A stretch of 64,000 nt of DNA from JABCPE02 sp963520375 (lineage in GTDB: Bacteria; Bacteroidota; Bacteroidia; Flavobacteriales; Weeksellaceae): the NCBI GenBank assembly GCA_963520375.1, contig CAUQQF010000001.1:1-64000 (forward strand). The letters are read 5' to 3'. Below, piece by piece: positions 17,092 to 25,987 of this stretch (the stretch's first letter is position 1; every line of letters starts with the position of its first letter). Both the position numbers and the translations under genes were made by a program. Under the pieces are notes generated by a model. The model was not told where the DNA came from. It ran no database searches and saw only the letters and a list, made by a program, of their open reading frames with translations.

Positions 17092-19077
17092 CTATTTTAA
17101 TGAATTTACAGCCTCTACGATAGTATCAGTTGTAATTCCGAATTCTTTATAAAGTGTTTTATATGGTGCTGAAGCTCCAAATCTGTCCAAGCCTATCACT
17201 CGTCCTTCTAAGCCCACATATTTATACCAACCCAAGGTAACACCTGCCTCTACAGCCACTCTTTTCAGAATGTTTTTAGGCAAGACAGACTCTTTGTATT
17301 CTTGTGACTGCTCATCAAAAATGTTGGTACTCGGCATAGAAACTATTCTTACTTTTACGCCTTGTCCATTAAGTTTAGTTTTTGCTTCTACAGCCAATTC
17401 CACCTCTGAACCTGTAGCGATGATAATCGCCTCAAAATCTTTGTCTTCGCAAAGAACATAGCCTCCTTTCTGAGCTTCTTCAGATTTTGCCCATCCAAGT
17501 CCTGCTCTATCATAAACAGGAAGATTTTGTCTTGTAAGAACTAAACAAGTAGGTCCTTTTTTATTCTTTAATGCTGACTTCCAAGCTTCTGCAGTTTCAT
17601 TGGCATCCATAGGGCGAATTACAGTCATATTTGGAATCATTCTATATGCCCATAGGTGCGCTTCTGGCTGGTGTGTAGGCCCATCCTCTCCTAATCCGAT
17701 AGAATCATGAGTCAGCACGTACACCACCTGCTGCTCCATAAGAGCCGACATACGCATCGCAGGTCTCATATAATCCGAGAACACGAAGAATGTCCCTGAA
17801 TAAGGCAGAACTCCACCATGAAGAGCCATTCCGTTCATTATCGCTGCCATACCATGCTCACGCACACCATATCTGATGTATCTTCCTTTCGGGTTTTCTG
17901 GTGAGAAAGACTCCTCTCCTGCTGGAAGAGTGTTGTTAGACGGCGTCAAATCCGCTGAACCGCCCATCAGCTGAGGAATATATTTAGCTATATGATTTAG
18001 AACCGTTCCCGAAGCAGAACGAGTGGCGATTGCTTTTTCAGAACTAAACTGAGGAATATCAAGAGCCTCTTTAGAAATTTCGCCTTTTATGCTGTTTTCT
18101 AATTCTTTAGCTGCCTCTTGGTTTTTATTTTTATAATTTTCCCAAAGTTCATTCCATTTGTTTTCAAGGTTTTCACCTTTTTCTTGAGTTTTAGCTCTTA
18201 AATCAGAAATTTCATCTGGAACGAAGAAAGATTTGTCCTTTGGAAGACCTAATTTCTCTTTCATCAATTCGATTTCTTCCGCTGGGAAAGGCTCTCCGTG
18301 AGCTTTGGATGTTCCTGCTCTATTCGGCGAACCAAAACCGATGATAGTTTTACAAATGATGATGGAGGGCTTAGATTTTTCTTTTTTTGCTTCTGCTATA
18401 GCAGTATTGATTTGGTCATAATCATGCCCGTCAATCTCAAGAACCTGCCATCCATACGCCTCAAATCTCTTTCTGGTATCTTCCGTGAAAGAAATATGCG
18501 TAGGTCCGTCTATCGTGATGTTATTGCTATCATAAAGCATAATCAGTTTTCCTAATTTATTATGCCCAGCAAAAGAGCACGCCTCGTGAGAAATTCCCTC
18601 TTGCAGACAGCCATCACCTGCCACCACATAAGTATAATGGTCTATAATCTCACTGCCTTCTCTATTATATCTTGCTGCCAAAGAAGCCTCTGCCAGAGCA
18701 AATCCTACTGCATTGGCAACGCCCTGTCCTAATGGCCCTGTGGTGGTCTCTACTCCAGCCGTTACGAAGTTTTCTGGGTGCCCAGGAGTTTTACTGCCCC
18801 ATTGTCTAAATGCCTTCAAATCATCCATAGACAAATCATATCCGTAAAGGTGCAACAAGCTGTAAATAAGCATACTACCATGCCCTGCTGATAGGATAAA
18901 TCTGTCTCGGTTGAGCCATTTAGGGTTTTTCGGGTTAAAATTCATATGTTCAGACCAGAGAACAGCACATACATCTGCCATCCCAAGCGGCATCCCAGGG
19001 TGTCCAGAGTTCGCCGCTGCCACACCATCCACAGAGAGTCCTCTAATAGTGTTCGCAATGATTTTACAAGAGTTCAT
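17092..19077 (-). CDS. tkt: Transketolase
   Basis: Thiamine-diphosphate enzyme that exchanges two-carbon units between sugar phosphates in the pentose phosphate pathway. The 661-aa length is normal for a full enzyme. The N-terminal domain has AANSGHPGMPLGMAD and the ThDP motif VAGDGCLQEGISHEA...NNITIDG. The middle domain has GVREHGMAAIMNG and THDSIGLGEDGPTHQPEAH, and the C-terminal domain ends the protein normally. It is the first gene of tkt-fba-SMR. The 230-nt upstream region contains a hairpin (19,119-19,144) but no clear -7 box. Confidence 0.97.
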   Translation of the reverse strand: MNSCKIIANTIRGLSVDGVAAANSGHPGMPLGMADVCAVLWSEHMNFNPKNPKWLNRDRFILSAGHGSMLIYSLLHLYGYDLSMDDLKAFRQWGSKTPGHPENFVTAGVETTTGPLGQGVANAVGFALAEASLAARYNREGSEIIDHYTYVVAGDGCLQEGISHEACSFAGHNKLGKLIMLYDSNNITIDGPTHISFTEDTRKRFEAYGWQVLEIDGHDYDQINTAIAEAKKEKSKPSIIICKTIIGFGSPNRAGTSKAHGEPFPAEEIELMKEKLGLPKDKSFFVPDEISDLRAKTQEKGENLENKWNELWENYKNKNQEAAKELENSIKGEISKEALDIPQFSSEKAIATRSASGTVLNHIAKYIPQLMGGSADLTPSNNTLPAGEESFSPENPKGRYIRYGVREHGMAAIMNGMALHGGVLPYSGTFFVFSDYMRPAMRMSALMEQQVVYVLTHDSIGLGEDGPTHQPEAHLWAYRMIPNMTVIRPMDANETAEAWKSALKNKKGPTCLVLTRQNLPVYDRAGLGWAKSEEAQKGGYVLCEDKDFEAIIIATGSEVELAVEAKTKLNGQGVKVRIVSMPSTNIFDEQSQEYKESVLPKNILKRVAVEAGVTLGWYKYVGLEGRVIGLDRFGASAPYKTLYKEFGITTDTIVEAVNSLK

Positions 19078-19118
19078 ATATTTAAAATTGGTTTTTTATT
19101 TATTTTTTACATAAAAAT

Positions 19119-19144
19119 AGAGAGACAATTATCCTTATCTCTCT
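19119..19144 (-). terminator. Possible terminator / leader hairpin before tkt
   Basis: Seven-bp stem of alternating A/G and T/C (19,119-19,125 with 19,138-19,144), 12-nt loop, then TATTTTTATG on the minus strand. It could end the response-regulator transcript or sit in the tkt leader. The rest of 19,078-19,308 is AT-rich with nothing I can name. Confidence 0.4.
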
Positions 19145-19308
19145 TATTATTTCAGCCCAAAAAACAACTCCACAACATGCTTTCCAAAACCATCTCTTTT
19201 TATTGGGTACAAAAAACTCATTTTTTATTTAAAAATTACTTGGGTAAAGGTAAGAAATAAATCAAATACAACCAAATTTTGTAATCATCCTTTTTCTATT
19301 TATTCTTT

Positions 19309-19938
19309 TTAACTTAAAAAATTAAGGTCTTTTGCCTTTTGAACAAGGCTGATAGTTTTATTCACCCCAAATTTAGCCATTAGATTTTTCCTGTGGCTGT
19401 CTACAGTTTGTGAACTTATAAACATTTTTTCCGCTATCTGAGGAGAAGACAACCCTTGTGATATATACTCTAAAACTTCTTTTTCTCTCTTTGTAATGGG
19501 TGGCACCTCTACCTGCATGACTTCCGCCATGGATACTAATACTTTTTGGGCATCTTCTCCAAAATATATTCCTCCCCTATAGACCTCTTTTATTGCTTTT
19601 TCCAATTCTCCAATGGAAGTACTTTTAATAAGATAACCTGACGCTTTATTCCCCAACATCCTGACAATGAAGCTTCTTTCATCATGATTACTAAGAGCTA
19701 TTACTTTGATATGCGGATACATTTTTTTCACTTCTGCACAAATATCCACCCCATTCCCGTCTGGAAGACTAATATCTAGTATAAGAACATCAGTTTCATT
19801 TTCTTCCAATACTTGCCATAATTCAGCTGCAGAAGTAGCTGTAGCTATTATTTGCATTTCATCTCTATTTTCTATAAAGCTCTTCAGACCTTCTGTTATC
19901 AAAGGATGATCATCACAAATTATTATTTTTATCATCAT
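19309..19938 (-). CDS. NarL/FixJ-family response regulator
   Basis: A 209-aa cytoplasmic regulator. The receiver domain carries the acidic pair Asp9/Asp10, the phosphorylation site Asp55 (VLILDISLPDG) and the Lys in KASGYL. The LuxR-type helix-turn-helix is at about residues 145-205 (TKREKEVLEYISQGLSSPQIAEKM...VDSHRKNLMAKFG). It starts 11 nt after the sensor kinase gene and is surely its partner. The frame opens with two Met codons; the second (19,935) is equally possible. The likely target is the neighbouring barrel gene or its own unit, which is an inference. Confidence 0.93.
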   Translation of the reverse strand: MMIKIIICDDHPLITEGLKSFIENRDEMQIIATATSAAELWQVLEENETDVLILDISLPDGNGVDICAEVKKMYPHIKVIALSNHDERSFIVRMLGNKASGYLIKSTSIGELEKAIKEVYRGGIYFGEDAQKVLVSMAEVMQVEVPPITKREKEVLEYISQGLSSPQIAEKMFISSQTVDSHRKNLMAKFGVNKTISLVQKAKDLNFLS

Positions 19939-19949
19939 TTAAGTTTTTT

Positions 19950-21854
19950 TTATTCTATTTTAGCTTCTATACTCATCACAGTACCTTTACCCAAGGAAGA
20001 TTCTATTTTAAGAGTACCATCAAGGGCATTTACGCGTCGTTCTATATTATGTAATCCTAAATTTCTCTGTATATTTTGCACATCAAAGCCTTTTCCATTG
20101 TCTTCTATATCTATGAGTAACAAATTTTCTTCAAAAGTACACTGTACCAGAATTTGTGTTGCTCCAGAGTGCTTTATGGCATTATTTATTCCCTCTTGAA
20201 CAATACGATAGATATGCAGCTGATGTTTTTCTTTTATTTGATTGAGATTTTTAGTATAACAGGATATTTTTAAATAATCTGTCTGTATATTTTGGCAAAA
20301 ATCCCGTAATGCTTCTTCCAAACCAAACTTATGAAGTGTTTCAGAAGTTAGATTTCTAAGAGTATTTCTAAGTTCTGTTATACATTTATCCAATTGAGCA
20401 ATAGGTTTTTCAAGCATATAATATCCCTCACTCTCCATCATATTTTCTAAGTTTATCTTTATTCCTGTCATTCTTCCCCCTATACCATCATGCAGTTCCT
20501 TAGCTATTCGCTCTCGTTCTTTATTTTCCCCATAGATAAGAGCTTTGTTAATGTCTATTTTTCTTTCCTGTTCTAAACTAACAAGTTTATGTTTGTTTTT
20601 CCTTTTTCTTTCATAAAGCGCATAACTCATTAATACTCCTACACTTATAAATAAAGACAAACTAATCCAAAATATTATTCGTTCTTGCTTGTTTCTTTCC
20701 TCTAAATGTTGTATTTCTTTCTTCTGTTCTTTATTTTTATACTGAGCTTCCAAATCCAAAATTTGTATTTTTTCATTTTCAGTCTGTATGGTATCATTTA
20801 AAAATTTAAACTGCTCTAGATAACTATAAGCATCTTTATAATTGCCCATTATTTTCTGTAATTCAGCCATTTCATTAAGAAGTATAAGCCTGTTTTTTTT
20901 ACTTCCCATTTTCTTATCCAAAAGTTCAGAAAGTATTTTCTGCGCCTCTAAATATTGAGAAGAGTTTTTTAAATAATTATACTTCTCATAACTCAGGGAT
21001 AAAAAATCATAATCCAAATTCATTTCCTTTGCTAGGTCTATCCCTTTTTGAATAGCATTCAAAGCTTTACTCTGCTTACCTATTCTATTATAATATTTAG
21101 ATTTCAGCTGATAAAGAAACACATTATACTGAGAATGAGGTTGTTGTCCTAATGCTTTTTCGGCTTTTAAAATATTGTCCTCTACTAAGGCTAATTCTCC
21201 TATCTCCAAATATACCGTTGCAAGATTTAGATATGCCCAAACTATTCCCTCGCCTCTTTTTGAGTTTTTTTCTAAAATATCAACTGCTTTTTTTATATAG
21301 TCTATTGATTTGTCATATTCTTTTGAATTATTAAAAATCATCCCCATGTCTACATAATATCCTGCCAAAAGTTCCTTATTCTTTGACTTTTCAGCAAGAG
21401 GAATACATTTTTTCAGCGTAATGTCCAGAAACTCCATATTGTTTCCCTTCATCTGTTCCAATGCGCCGTAATTATGCCACAGTTTCGCTCTGTAGTAAAA
21501 AGCCTCTTCGGAGAAAAATGTTTTCAAGAAATTTTCGGCTTTCATGTAGAGTTCTTGGCTTTTACTAATGTTTTTATCATAATAAATTCCCGCTTTATAG
21601 AAGGCATGAAGCCCCTTTAGGAAATTATCTCCTCCTATCAACTGTTCTGCTTCTCTAAGTTTTGAAAAAGCTGCTGCTGTATCTCTATATGACCAGTAAT
21701 CAGAAATTTCCATCAAGATGCGAACTTTTTTCTTTGAATTTTTCGCATTCAGATATTCATTGTTTAGGCTGTCAATGTATTTTTCAGAAGAACTATTCTG
21801 CGAAAAAACAATGATTGAAAAAAAGATGAAAAATATACACTTACTCCGTATCAT
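19950..21854 (-). CDS. TPR-containing sensor histidine kinase
   Basis: A 634-aa membrane kinase. Residues 1-18 form a signal peptide, about 60-350 are TPR repeats facing the periplasm, and 350-390 look like coiled coil. One transmembrane helix is at 393-414. The HisKA_3 segment follows with phospho-acceptor His455 (ERERIAKELHDGIGG), then the ATPase domain (EGINNAIKHSGA, DNGKGF, LGLHNIERRV, GKGTVMSI). This TPR-kinase architecture is typical of Bacteroidota and is paired with NarL-type regulators, as here. The stimulus is unknown. Confidence 0.93.
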   Translation of the reverse strand: MIRSKCIFFIFFSIIVFSQNSSSEKYIDSLNNEYLNAKNSKKKVRILMEISDYWSYRDTAAAFSKLREAEQLIGGDNFLKGLHAFYKAGIYYDKNISKSQELYMKAENFLKTFFSEEAFYYRAKLWHNYGALEQMKGNNMEFLDITLKKCIPLAEKSKNKELLAGYYVDMGMIFNNSKEYDKSIDYIKKAVDILEKNSKRGEGIVWAYLNLATVYLEIGELALVEDNILKAEKALGQQPHSQYNVFLYQLKSKYYNRIGKQSKALNAIQKGIDLAKEMNLDYDFLSLSYEKYNYLKNSSQYLEAQKILSELLDKKMGSKKNRLILLNEMAELQKIMGNYKDAYSYLEQFKFLNDTIQTENEKIQILDLEAQYKNKEQKKEIQHLEERNKQERIIFWISLSLFISVGVLMSYALYERKRKNKHKLVSLEQERKIDINKALIYGENKERERIAKELHDGIGGRMTGIKINLENMMESEGYYMLEKPIAQLDKCITELRNTLRNLTSETLHKFGLEEALRDFCQNIQTDYLKISCYTKNLNQIKEKHQLHIYRIVQEGINNAIKHSGATQILVQCTFEENLLLIDIEDNGKGFDVQNIQRNLGLHNIERRVNALDGTLKIESSLGKGTVMSIEAKIE

Positions 21855-21969
21855 TTATTTAAACTATATGATTGTAAAATTAGTAAAATTATTACTCCAA
21901 GCATTATTCAAAAAACAAAATCCCTAAAAACAGGGATAAAATTTTATAAAAATACACGCTTTTGGGGGA

Positions 21970-22000
21970 TTGTGTAACTAGTTTATTCACAATACCTTTG
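21970..22000 (+). promoter_or_regulatory. Promoter of the barrel gene with structured leader
   Basis: -33 TTG (21,970-21,972), 20-nt spacer, -7 TACCTTTG (21,993-22,000). The start is estimated near 22,006, about 100 nt before the ATG at 22,109. An imperfectly spaced inverted repeat (ATTGTG/CACAAT, 21,969-21,974 and 21,988-21,993) spans the promoter and could be an operator. Confidence 0.6.
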
Positions 22001-22020
22001 AATTGCTAAAATCATTTTCA

Positions 22021-22081
22021 AAATCACTAATGTGATTTACAGGCAACCTTTATATTGTTCTGTATAAAATTGCCTGTTTTT
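22021..22081 (+). promoter_or_regulatory. Two-hairpin leader ending in a terminator-like stem
   Basis: Hairpin 1 is a 7-bp stem (22,021-22,027 with 22,032-22,038). It is immediately followed by hairpin 2: an outer 8-bp stem (22,039-22,046 with 22,070-22,077) and an inner 6-bp stem (22,049-22,054 with 22,063-22,068). Five T follow (22,077-22,081). This sits between the promoter and the ATG of the barrel gene. It could be an attenuator, or the end of a free small RNA of about 75 nt. The base pairing is read directly; the function is inferred. Confidence 0.5.
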
Positions 22082-22108
22082 AAAAAGACAACTTTTAATT
22101 TTTACTAT

Positions 22109-22807
22109 ATGAAAAAAATAATTATCGCTGTTTTATGTCTATCTATGGGATGGGCAGCAGCACAAAAGAAAAAAGCAGTAGCTAGTAACAAATCCAATAG
22201 AGTAAGCAGCCCCCAAAAAAGTTATTCTAAAAATCAGCCGCTCACTTTCGGTATCAAAGCTGGTGGAGGACTCAATAAAATATCAGTTAAAGACGAAACT
22301 TATCGAAATCTGAAAAGCAAAATAGGGTTCTATGGTGGACTTTTCGTAAACTACTCTATCAGCGAAAAAATGGCTGTTCAACTAGATGCTCTCTATCAGC
22401 ATTTTGGAACAAAAATAAACTATAAAGAAGATACTAATGTAAAGGGATACTGGACTCTCAGCCACATTAATATTCCTGTTACATTTCAATTTAAATTTAT
22501 TCCTCAGGTGTATATAGAAACAGGTCCAGAGGTGAATATTACTATAAAATCAGAGCAGGTCATCACCGATAAAGCTGGATACAACAATATTCCAGACAAA
22601 TCAAGTTTTAAGGATGCTACTAAAGCGGCTTTCTTTGGATGGAATTTTGGAGGAGGATATTTCATCACAGAGAAATTTAGTGTTAATCTGAGATACAGCA
22701 TGGGAATAACTTCTCCTTATAATAATAAAAATATTGTACAGAAGGGAGAAGATAGGACTAAATTCCGTACAGGAAATCTCCAATTAGGGCTCTCCTACCA
22801 TTTCTAA
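22109..22807 (+). CDS. Outer-membrane beta-barrel protein (porin-like)
   Basis: A 232-aa exported protein. The frame is open upstream to 22,055, but that stretch would run through the leader hairpin. ATG 22,109 begins a proper signal peptide (MKKIIIAVLCLSMGWAAAQ), so it is chosen. A basic Lys/Ser/Asn linker follows, then about eight amphipathic strands (FGIKAGGGLNKI, FYGGLFVNYSI, VNLRYSMGI), ending LQLGLSYHF. It matches the small PorT-like/OMP_b-brl type; the exact role is unknown. It is divergent from the two-component genes and is followed by a perfect terminator palindrome. Confidence 0.8.
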   Translation: MKKIIIAVLCLSMGWAAAQKKKAVASNKSNRVSSPQKSYSKNQPLTFGIKAGGGLNKISVKDETYRNLKSKIGFYGGLFVNYSISEKMAVQLDALYQHFGTKINYKEDTNVKGYWTLSHINIPVTFQFKFIPQVYIETGPEVNITIKSEQVITDKAGYNNIPDKSSFKDATKAAFFGWNFGGGYFITEKFSVNLRYSMGITSPYNNKNIVQKGEDRTKFRTGNLQLGLSYHF

Positions 22808-22844
22808 TTATAAATTTGTTTTTTTAAAAAATTTCTAAACTAAA

Positions 22845-22880
22845 AAATACCTTCCTCCCAAATTTGGGAGGAAGGTATTT
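22845..22880. terminator. Perfect palindromic terminator
   Basis: Fully symmetrical 36-nt inverted repeat, two 18-nt arms with no unpaired loop in the DNA. T-rich flanks lie on both sides. It ends the barrel gene and could also stop minus-strand read-through. Confidence 0.85.
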
Positions 22881-22926
22881 TCTATGAAAAAACTATTTAT
22901 TTTTTATACTTTCTAAAGTTTTGATA

Positions 22927-22957
22927 AAAAACTCCAGTAAACTCGTATGGAGTTTTT
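22927..22957 (-). terminator. Terminator of the AbiJ-like gene
   Basis: Ten-bp stem (22,927-22,936 with 22,948-22,957), 11-nt loop; on the minus strand the stem closes in a run of six T. Confidence 0.7.
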
Positions 22958-22975
22958 AGGAAATGAGAAAAGGAT

Positions 22976-23779
22976 TTAATCATATTTTCTCTGCAAATAA
23001 TTAATAAAAGTACTACAAGAGACTAACATAAAATATGCTTCCTCCTCAGTAGGAGTACAATTATCACTTTTCTCCATTAAAGCATGGCGAATACCTACTG
23101 CTGGGTCATTAGTATAAACATATAATTTCTCAAAAGCAGTTCTCAAATTATTTGGTATTATGATACCTGAATCTTCAAGCTTTTTTAAGGATTTTCCTAA
23201 TGTATTCTCTCCTGTTTTTTCACGACAGTAAGCCTCCACAGCTGAGATAGATTCTTTTATTGAGTTTTGGGAATCTGGTATTGGGCGCTGCGCATACAAT
23301 TCCAAAGCTTTACTTAAATGCATTTTAATGTTATCTTTAGAATTAGACAAAGCATTTTGTATTGTATTTATTTCCTCTTCTGATGTAATTTCTACAATTT
23401 CTTTATTAATTATACGATATGCAAAGTTTAATCTTTTGAATTCTGAATTTAAATTTTCAACGAAAGTATCTATCATACGCTGATAAGAATATATTCCATA
23501 TAAGTATTTAATTGTAAATTCTATTAAATCTAATTTTCTATACCAAAAATTTTTTTTTCCTTCTATATAATTCTTTGCAACATCACAATAAGAGTTATAT
23601 GCATCTTGCCGTTCATTTAAAAAGTATTTCCATAAATATATCTCAACCTGTTGACCAATCCTATTATACAAACTATCATAACAATTACATATGGCATTCT
23701 GTATTTCAGGGGTAATCCTCTCGCGAATAAATACATCTGAGGGCTTTGTATAGCCATATCGTTCTGAAAACAAACTCAT
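22976..23779 (-). CDS. AbiJ-like abortive-infection protein (AbiJ_NTD4 type)
   Basis: A 267-aa soluble protein. The N-terminus (FSERYGYTKPSDVFIRERITPEIQNAI) is the pattern I associate with the AbiJ N-terminal domain 4, and the C-terminal part (SISAVEAYCREKTG..., GIRHALMEKSD, FMLVSCSTFINYL) with its HEPN-like partner region. The Arg-His of GIRHAL (residues 229-234) is the best candidate for a catalytic site. AbiJ-type proteins have been linked to abortive phage infection. The gene stands alone: no antitoxin is visible, the dnaK terminator is 27 nt upstream, and no TAnnTTTG box is present. Expression may depend on dnaK read-through. Family call from memory of motifs, not from a search. Confidence 0.68.
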   Translation of the reverse strand: MSLFSERYGYTKPSDVFIRERITPEIQNAICNCYDSLYNRIGQQVEIYLWKYFLNERQDAYNSYCDVAKNYIEGKKNFWYRKLDLIEFTIKYLYGIYSYQRMIDTFVENLNSEFKRLNFAYRIINKEIVEITSEEEINTIQNALSNSKDNIKMHLSKALELYAQRPIPDSQNSIKESISAVEAYCREKTGENTLGKSLKKLEDSGIIIPNNLRTAFEKLYVYTNDPAVGIRHALMEKSDNCTPTEEEAYFMLVSCSTFINYLQRKYD

Positions 23780-23800
23780 CTAATTTAATTTTAAGTTTAG

Positions 23801-23841
23801 AATAAAAGCCCTCAACAGAAAGTTTTTTTTGCTGAGGGCTT
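23801..23841 (-). terminator. Terminator of dnaK
   Basis: Nine-bp GC-rich stem (23,806-23,814 with 23,833-23,841), 18-nt loop, T-rich minus-strand tail. Confidence 0.75.
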
Positions 23842-23878
23842 ATTTATTGTTAAATTTATTGCCTGTGGTGGCTCACCA

Positions 23879-25783
23879 CTACTTCACTTCTTCGAAGTCT
23901 GCATCTTGGACATTGTCTCCGCCTTGCTGCTGACTGCCTGATGCACCTGCATTTGGCTGTGCTTCGGCTTGAGCTTTGTAGAGTTCTTCAGAGGCTGCCA
24001 TCCACGCTGCATCTAATGCTTCTGTTTTAGGCTTGATTTCCTCTACATTTTTTGTTTCATAAGCTGTTTTCAACTCTGCTAATGCTGTTTCTATTCCAGC
24101 TTTTTTGTCTGCAGAAAGTTTGTCTCCAAATTCTTTCAGTTGTTTTTCAGTTTGGAAAATCAATCCATCAGCTTTGTTTATTACTTCTGCATCTTCTTTT
24201 TTCTTTGCATCAGCAGAAGCGTTTTCTTCAGCTTCTTTTTTCATTCTTTCGATTTCCGCTTCAGAAAGTCCAGAGCTTGCCTGAATTTTGATAGACTGCT
24301 CTTTTCCTGTTCCTTTGTCCTTTGCAGAAACGCTAAGGATTCCGTTAGCATCTATATCGAAAGTTACTTCAATCTGTGGAACACCTCTTGGCGCTGGTGG
24401 GATATCTACCAAATCAAATCTACCGATTTCTTTATTATCGTTAAACATTGGTCTCTCACCTTGTCCTACTCTGATGGTAACCGCTGGCTGATTGTCCGCC
24501 GCTGTAGAGAACACCTCTGATTTTCTTGTAGGGATAGTCGTATTTGCTTCGATTAGTTTTGTAAATACAGACCCCATAGTCTCGATTCCGAGAGAAAGCG
24601 GCGTAACATCTAATAGCAATACATTGTTCACATCTCCTGTAAGAACTCCCCCTTGGATAGCCGCACCGATAGCCACTACTTCATCTGGGTTTACTCCTTT
24701 AGATGGCGCTTTTCCGAAGAATTTCTCTACCGCTTCCTGAATTGCTGGAATTCTGGTAGAACCACCTACTAAGATAATTTCATCAATATCAGAAACGCTC
24801 ATTCCTGCATTAGCCAAAGCTGATTTACAAGGTTCTATCGTTCTTTCTATAAGGTTGTGAGCCAATTGTTCAAATTTCGCTCTTGTCAATGTTTTCACCA
24901 AGTGTTTTGGTCCAGAAGCCGTAGCTGTGATGTACGGAAGGTTAATTTCAGTTTGTGTAGAAGAAGAAAGCTCTACTTTTGCTTTTTCAGCTGCTTCTTT
25001 CAATCTTTGAAGTGCGATAGGGTCAGTTTTTAAATCTACACCTTCTTCATTTTTAAACTCCTCTGCCATCCAGTCGATGATTACATTATCAAAGTCATCT
25101 CCTCCAAGGTGAGTATCTCCATCCGTAGCTTTCACTTCGAAAGAAGCATTTCCGTCCACTTCATACATTTCCAATACAGAGACATCATGCGTACCACCAC
25201 CACAGTCAAACACTACTACATTCATATCTTTTTTGCCTACTTTATCTAATCCATAAGCCAAAGCTGCTGCTGTAGGTTCGTTGATGATTCTTTCTACTTT
25301 AAGACCTGCGATTTCTCCTGCTTCTTTAGTTGCCTGTCTTTGTGCATCATTAAAGTAAGCTGGCACGGTAATTACCGCTCTTGAAACTTCTTGTCCAAGG
25401 TAATCTTCAGCTGTTTTCTTCATTTTTTGAAGAATCATTGCAGAGATTTCTTGTGTTGTGTATTCTCTATCATCTATTTTTACTTTTACAGTGTCATTTG
25501 GCCCGCCTACTACTTCATACGGAACTCTTGAGATTTCCTCTTTGTCTTTTGAGAACTGTGTTCCTATGAATCTCTTGATAGAATAAACGGTTTTCTTCGG
25601 GTTTGTTACGGCCTGTCTTTTAGCTGGGTCACCCACTTTTCTTTCGCCATCTTCTGTAAATGCTACGATAGAAGGCGTTGTTCTTTTTCCTTCTGCATTT
25701 GGGATTACTACTGGGTCTTTACCCTCCATTACTGCCACACATGAATTTGTTGTTCCTAAGTCAATTCCTATAATTTTGCTCAT
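23879..25783 (-). CDS. dnaK: Chaperone DnaK (Hsp70)
   Basis: ATP-driven chaperone that binds exposed hydrophobic segments of client proteins. The 634-aa sequence starts MSKIIGIDLGTTNSCVAVMEG and contains the hinge motifs VFDCGGGTHDVSVLE and ILVGGSTRIPAIQ, the linker VLLLDVTPLSLGIET and the beta-sandwich/lid domains. It ends with the usual Gly/Gln-rich tail and an acidic DADFEEVK. The AAALAYG segment is intact. No dnaJ or grpE is in the window. The 200-nt upstream region has no clear -7 box, so a heat-shock or other promoter type cannot be named. Confidence 0.98.
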   Translation of the reverse strand: MSKIIGIDLGTTNSCVAVMEGKDPVVIPNAEGKRTTPSIVAFTEDGERKVGDPAKRQAVTNPKKTVYSIKRFIGTQFSKDKEEISRVPYEVVGGPNDTVKVKIDDREYTTQEISAMILQKMKKTAEDYLGQEVSRAVITVPAYFNDAQRQATKEAGEIAGLKVERIINEPTAAALAYGLDKVGKKDMNVVVFDCGGGTHDVSVLEMYEVDGNASFEVKATDGDTHLGGDDFDNVIIDWMAEEFKNEEGVDLKTDPIALQRLKEAAEKAKVELSSSTQTEINLPYITATASGPKHLVKTLTRAKFEQLAHNLIERTIEPCKSALANAGMSVSDIDEIILVGGSTRIPAIQEAVEKFFGKAPSKGVNPDEVVAIGAAIQGGVLTGDVNNVLLLDVTPLSLGIETMGSVFTKLIEANTTIPTRKSEVFSTAADNQPAVTIRVGQGERPMFNDNKEIGRFDLVDIPPAPRGVPQIEVTFDIDANGILSVSAKDKGTGKEQSIKIQASSGLSEAEIERMKKEAEENASADAKKKEDAEVINKADGLIFQTEKQLKEFGDKLSADKKAGIETALAELKTAYETKNVEEIKPKTEALDAAWMAASEELYKAQAEAQPNAGASGSQQQGGDNVQDADFEEVK

Positions 25784-25924
25784 AATATTTTATATTCTTT
25801 TTTATTAATAATTAGTTAATTTTCACACTTTGATTTTGTCAATATTTATACCATTACTATTTTCGAAGCAAAGAATGACAAATTGTCTTATTTATCAATT
25901 TTAAAAAACAAAATTATGACTAAA

Positions 25925-25962
25925 AATACAAAGAACTTTCATCATTACTGACAAAAGTTCTT
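25925..25962 (-). terminator. Terminator of the acyl-CoA ligase gene
   Basis: Nine-bp stem (25,931-25,939 with 25,954-25,962), 14-nt loop, minus-strand tail TTTGTATTTTTA. Confidence 0.6.
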
Positions 25963-25987
25963 ATTGATAATAAATAATATTTTAAAA

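Noticed and set aside
14083..19077. A Calvin cycle operon
   Set aside because: The gene set tkt, fba, glpX, rpe is compatible, but no RuBisCO or phosphoribulokinase is visible. All four have general sugar-phosphate roles.
19147..19221. 24-aa minus-strand reading frame upstream of tkt
   Set aside because: It opens with ATG and ends FFGLK but has no family resemblance or ribosome-binding evidence; a chance frame in the leader region.
21919..21937. Hairpin upstream of the histidine kinase on the minus strand
   Set aside because: Six-bp stem with a T-rich minus-strand tail, but it is weak and no minus-strand transcript is known to end or pass there.
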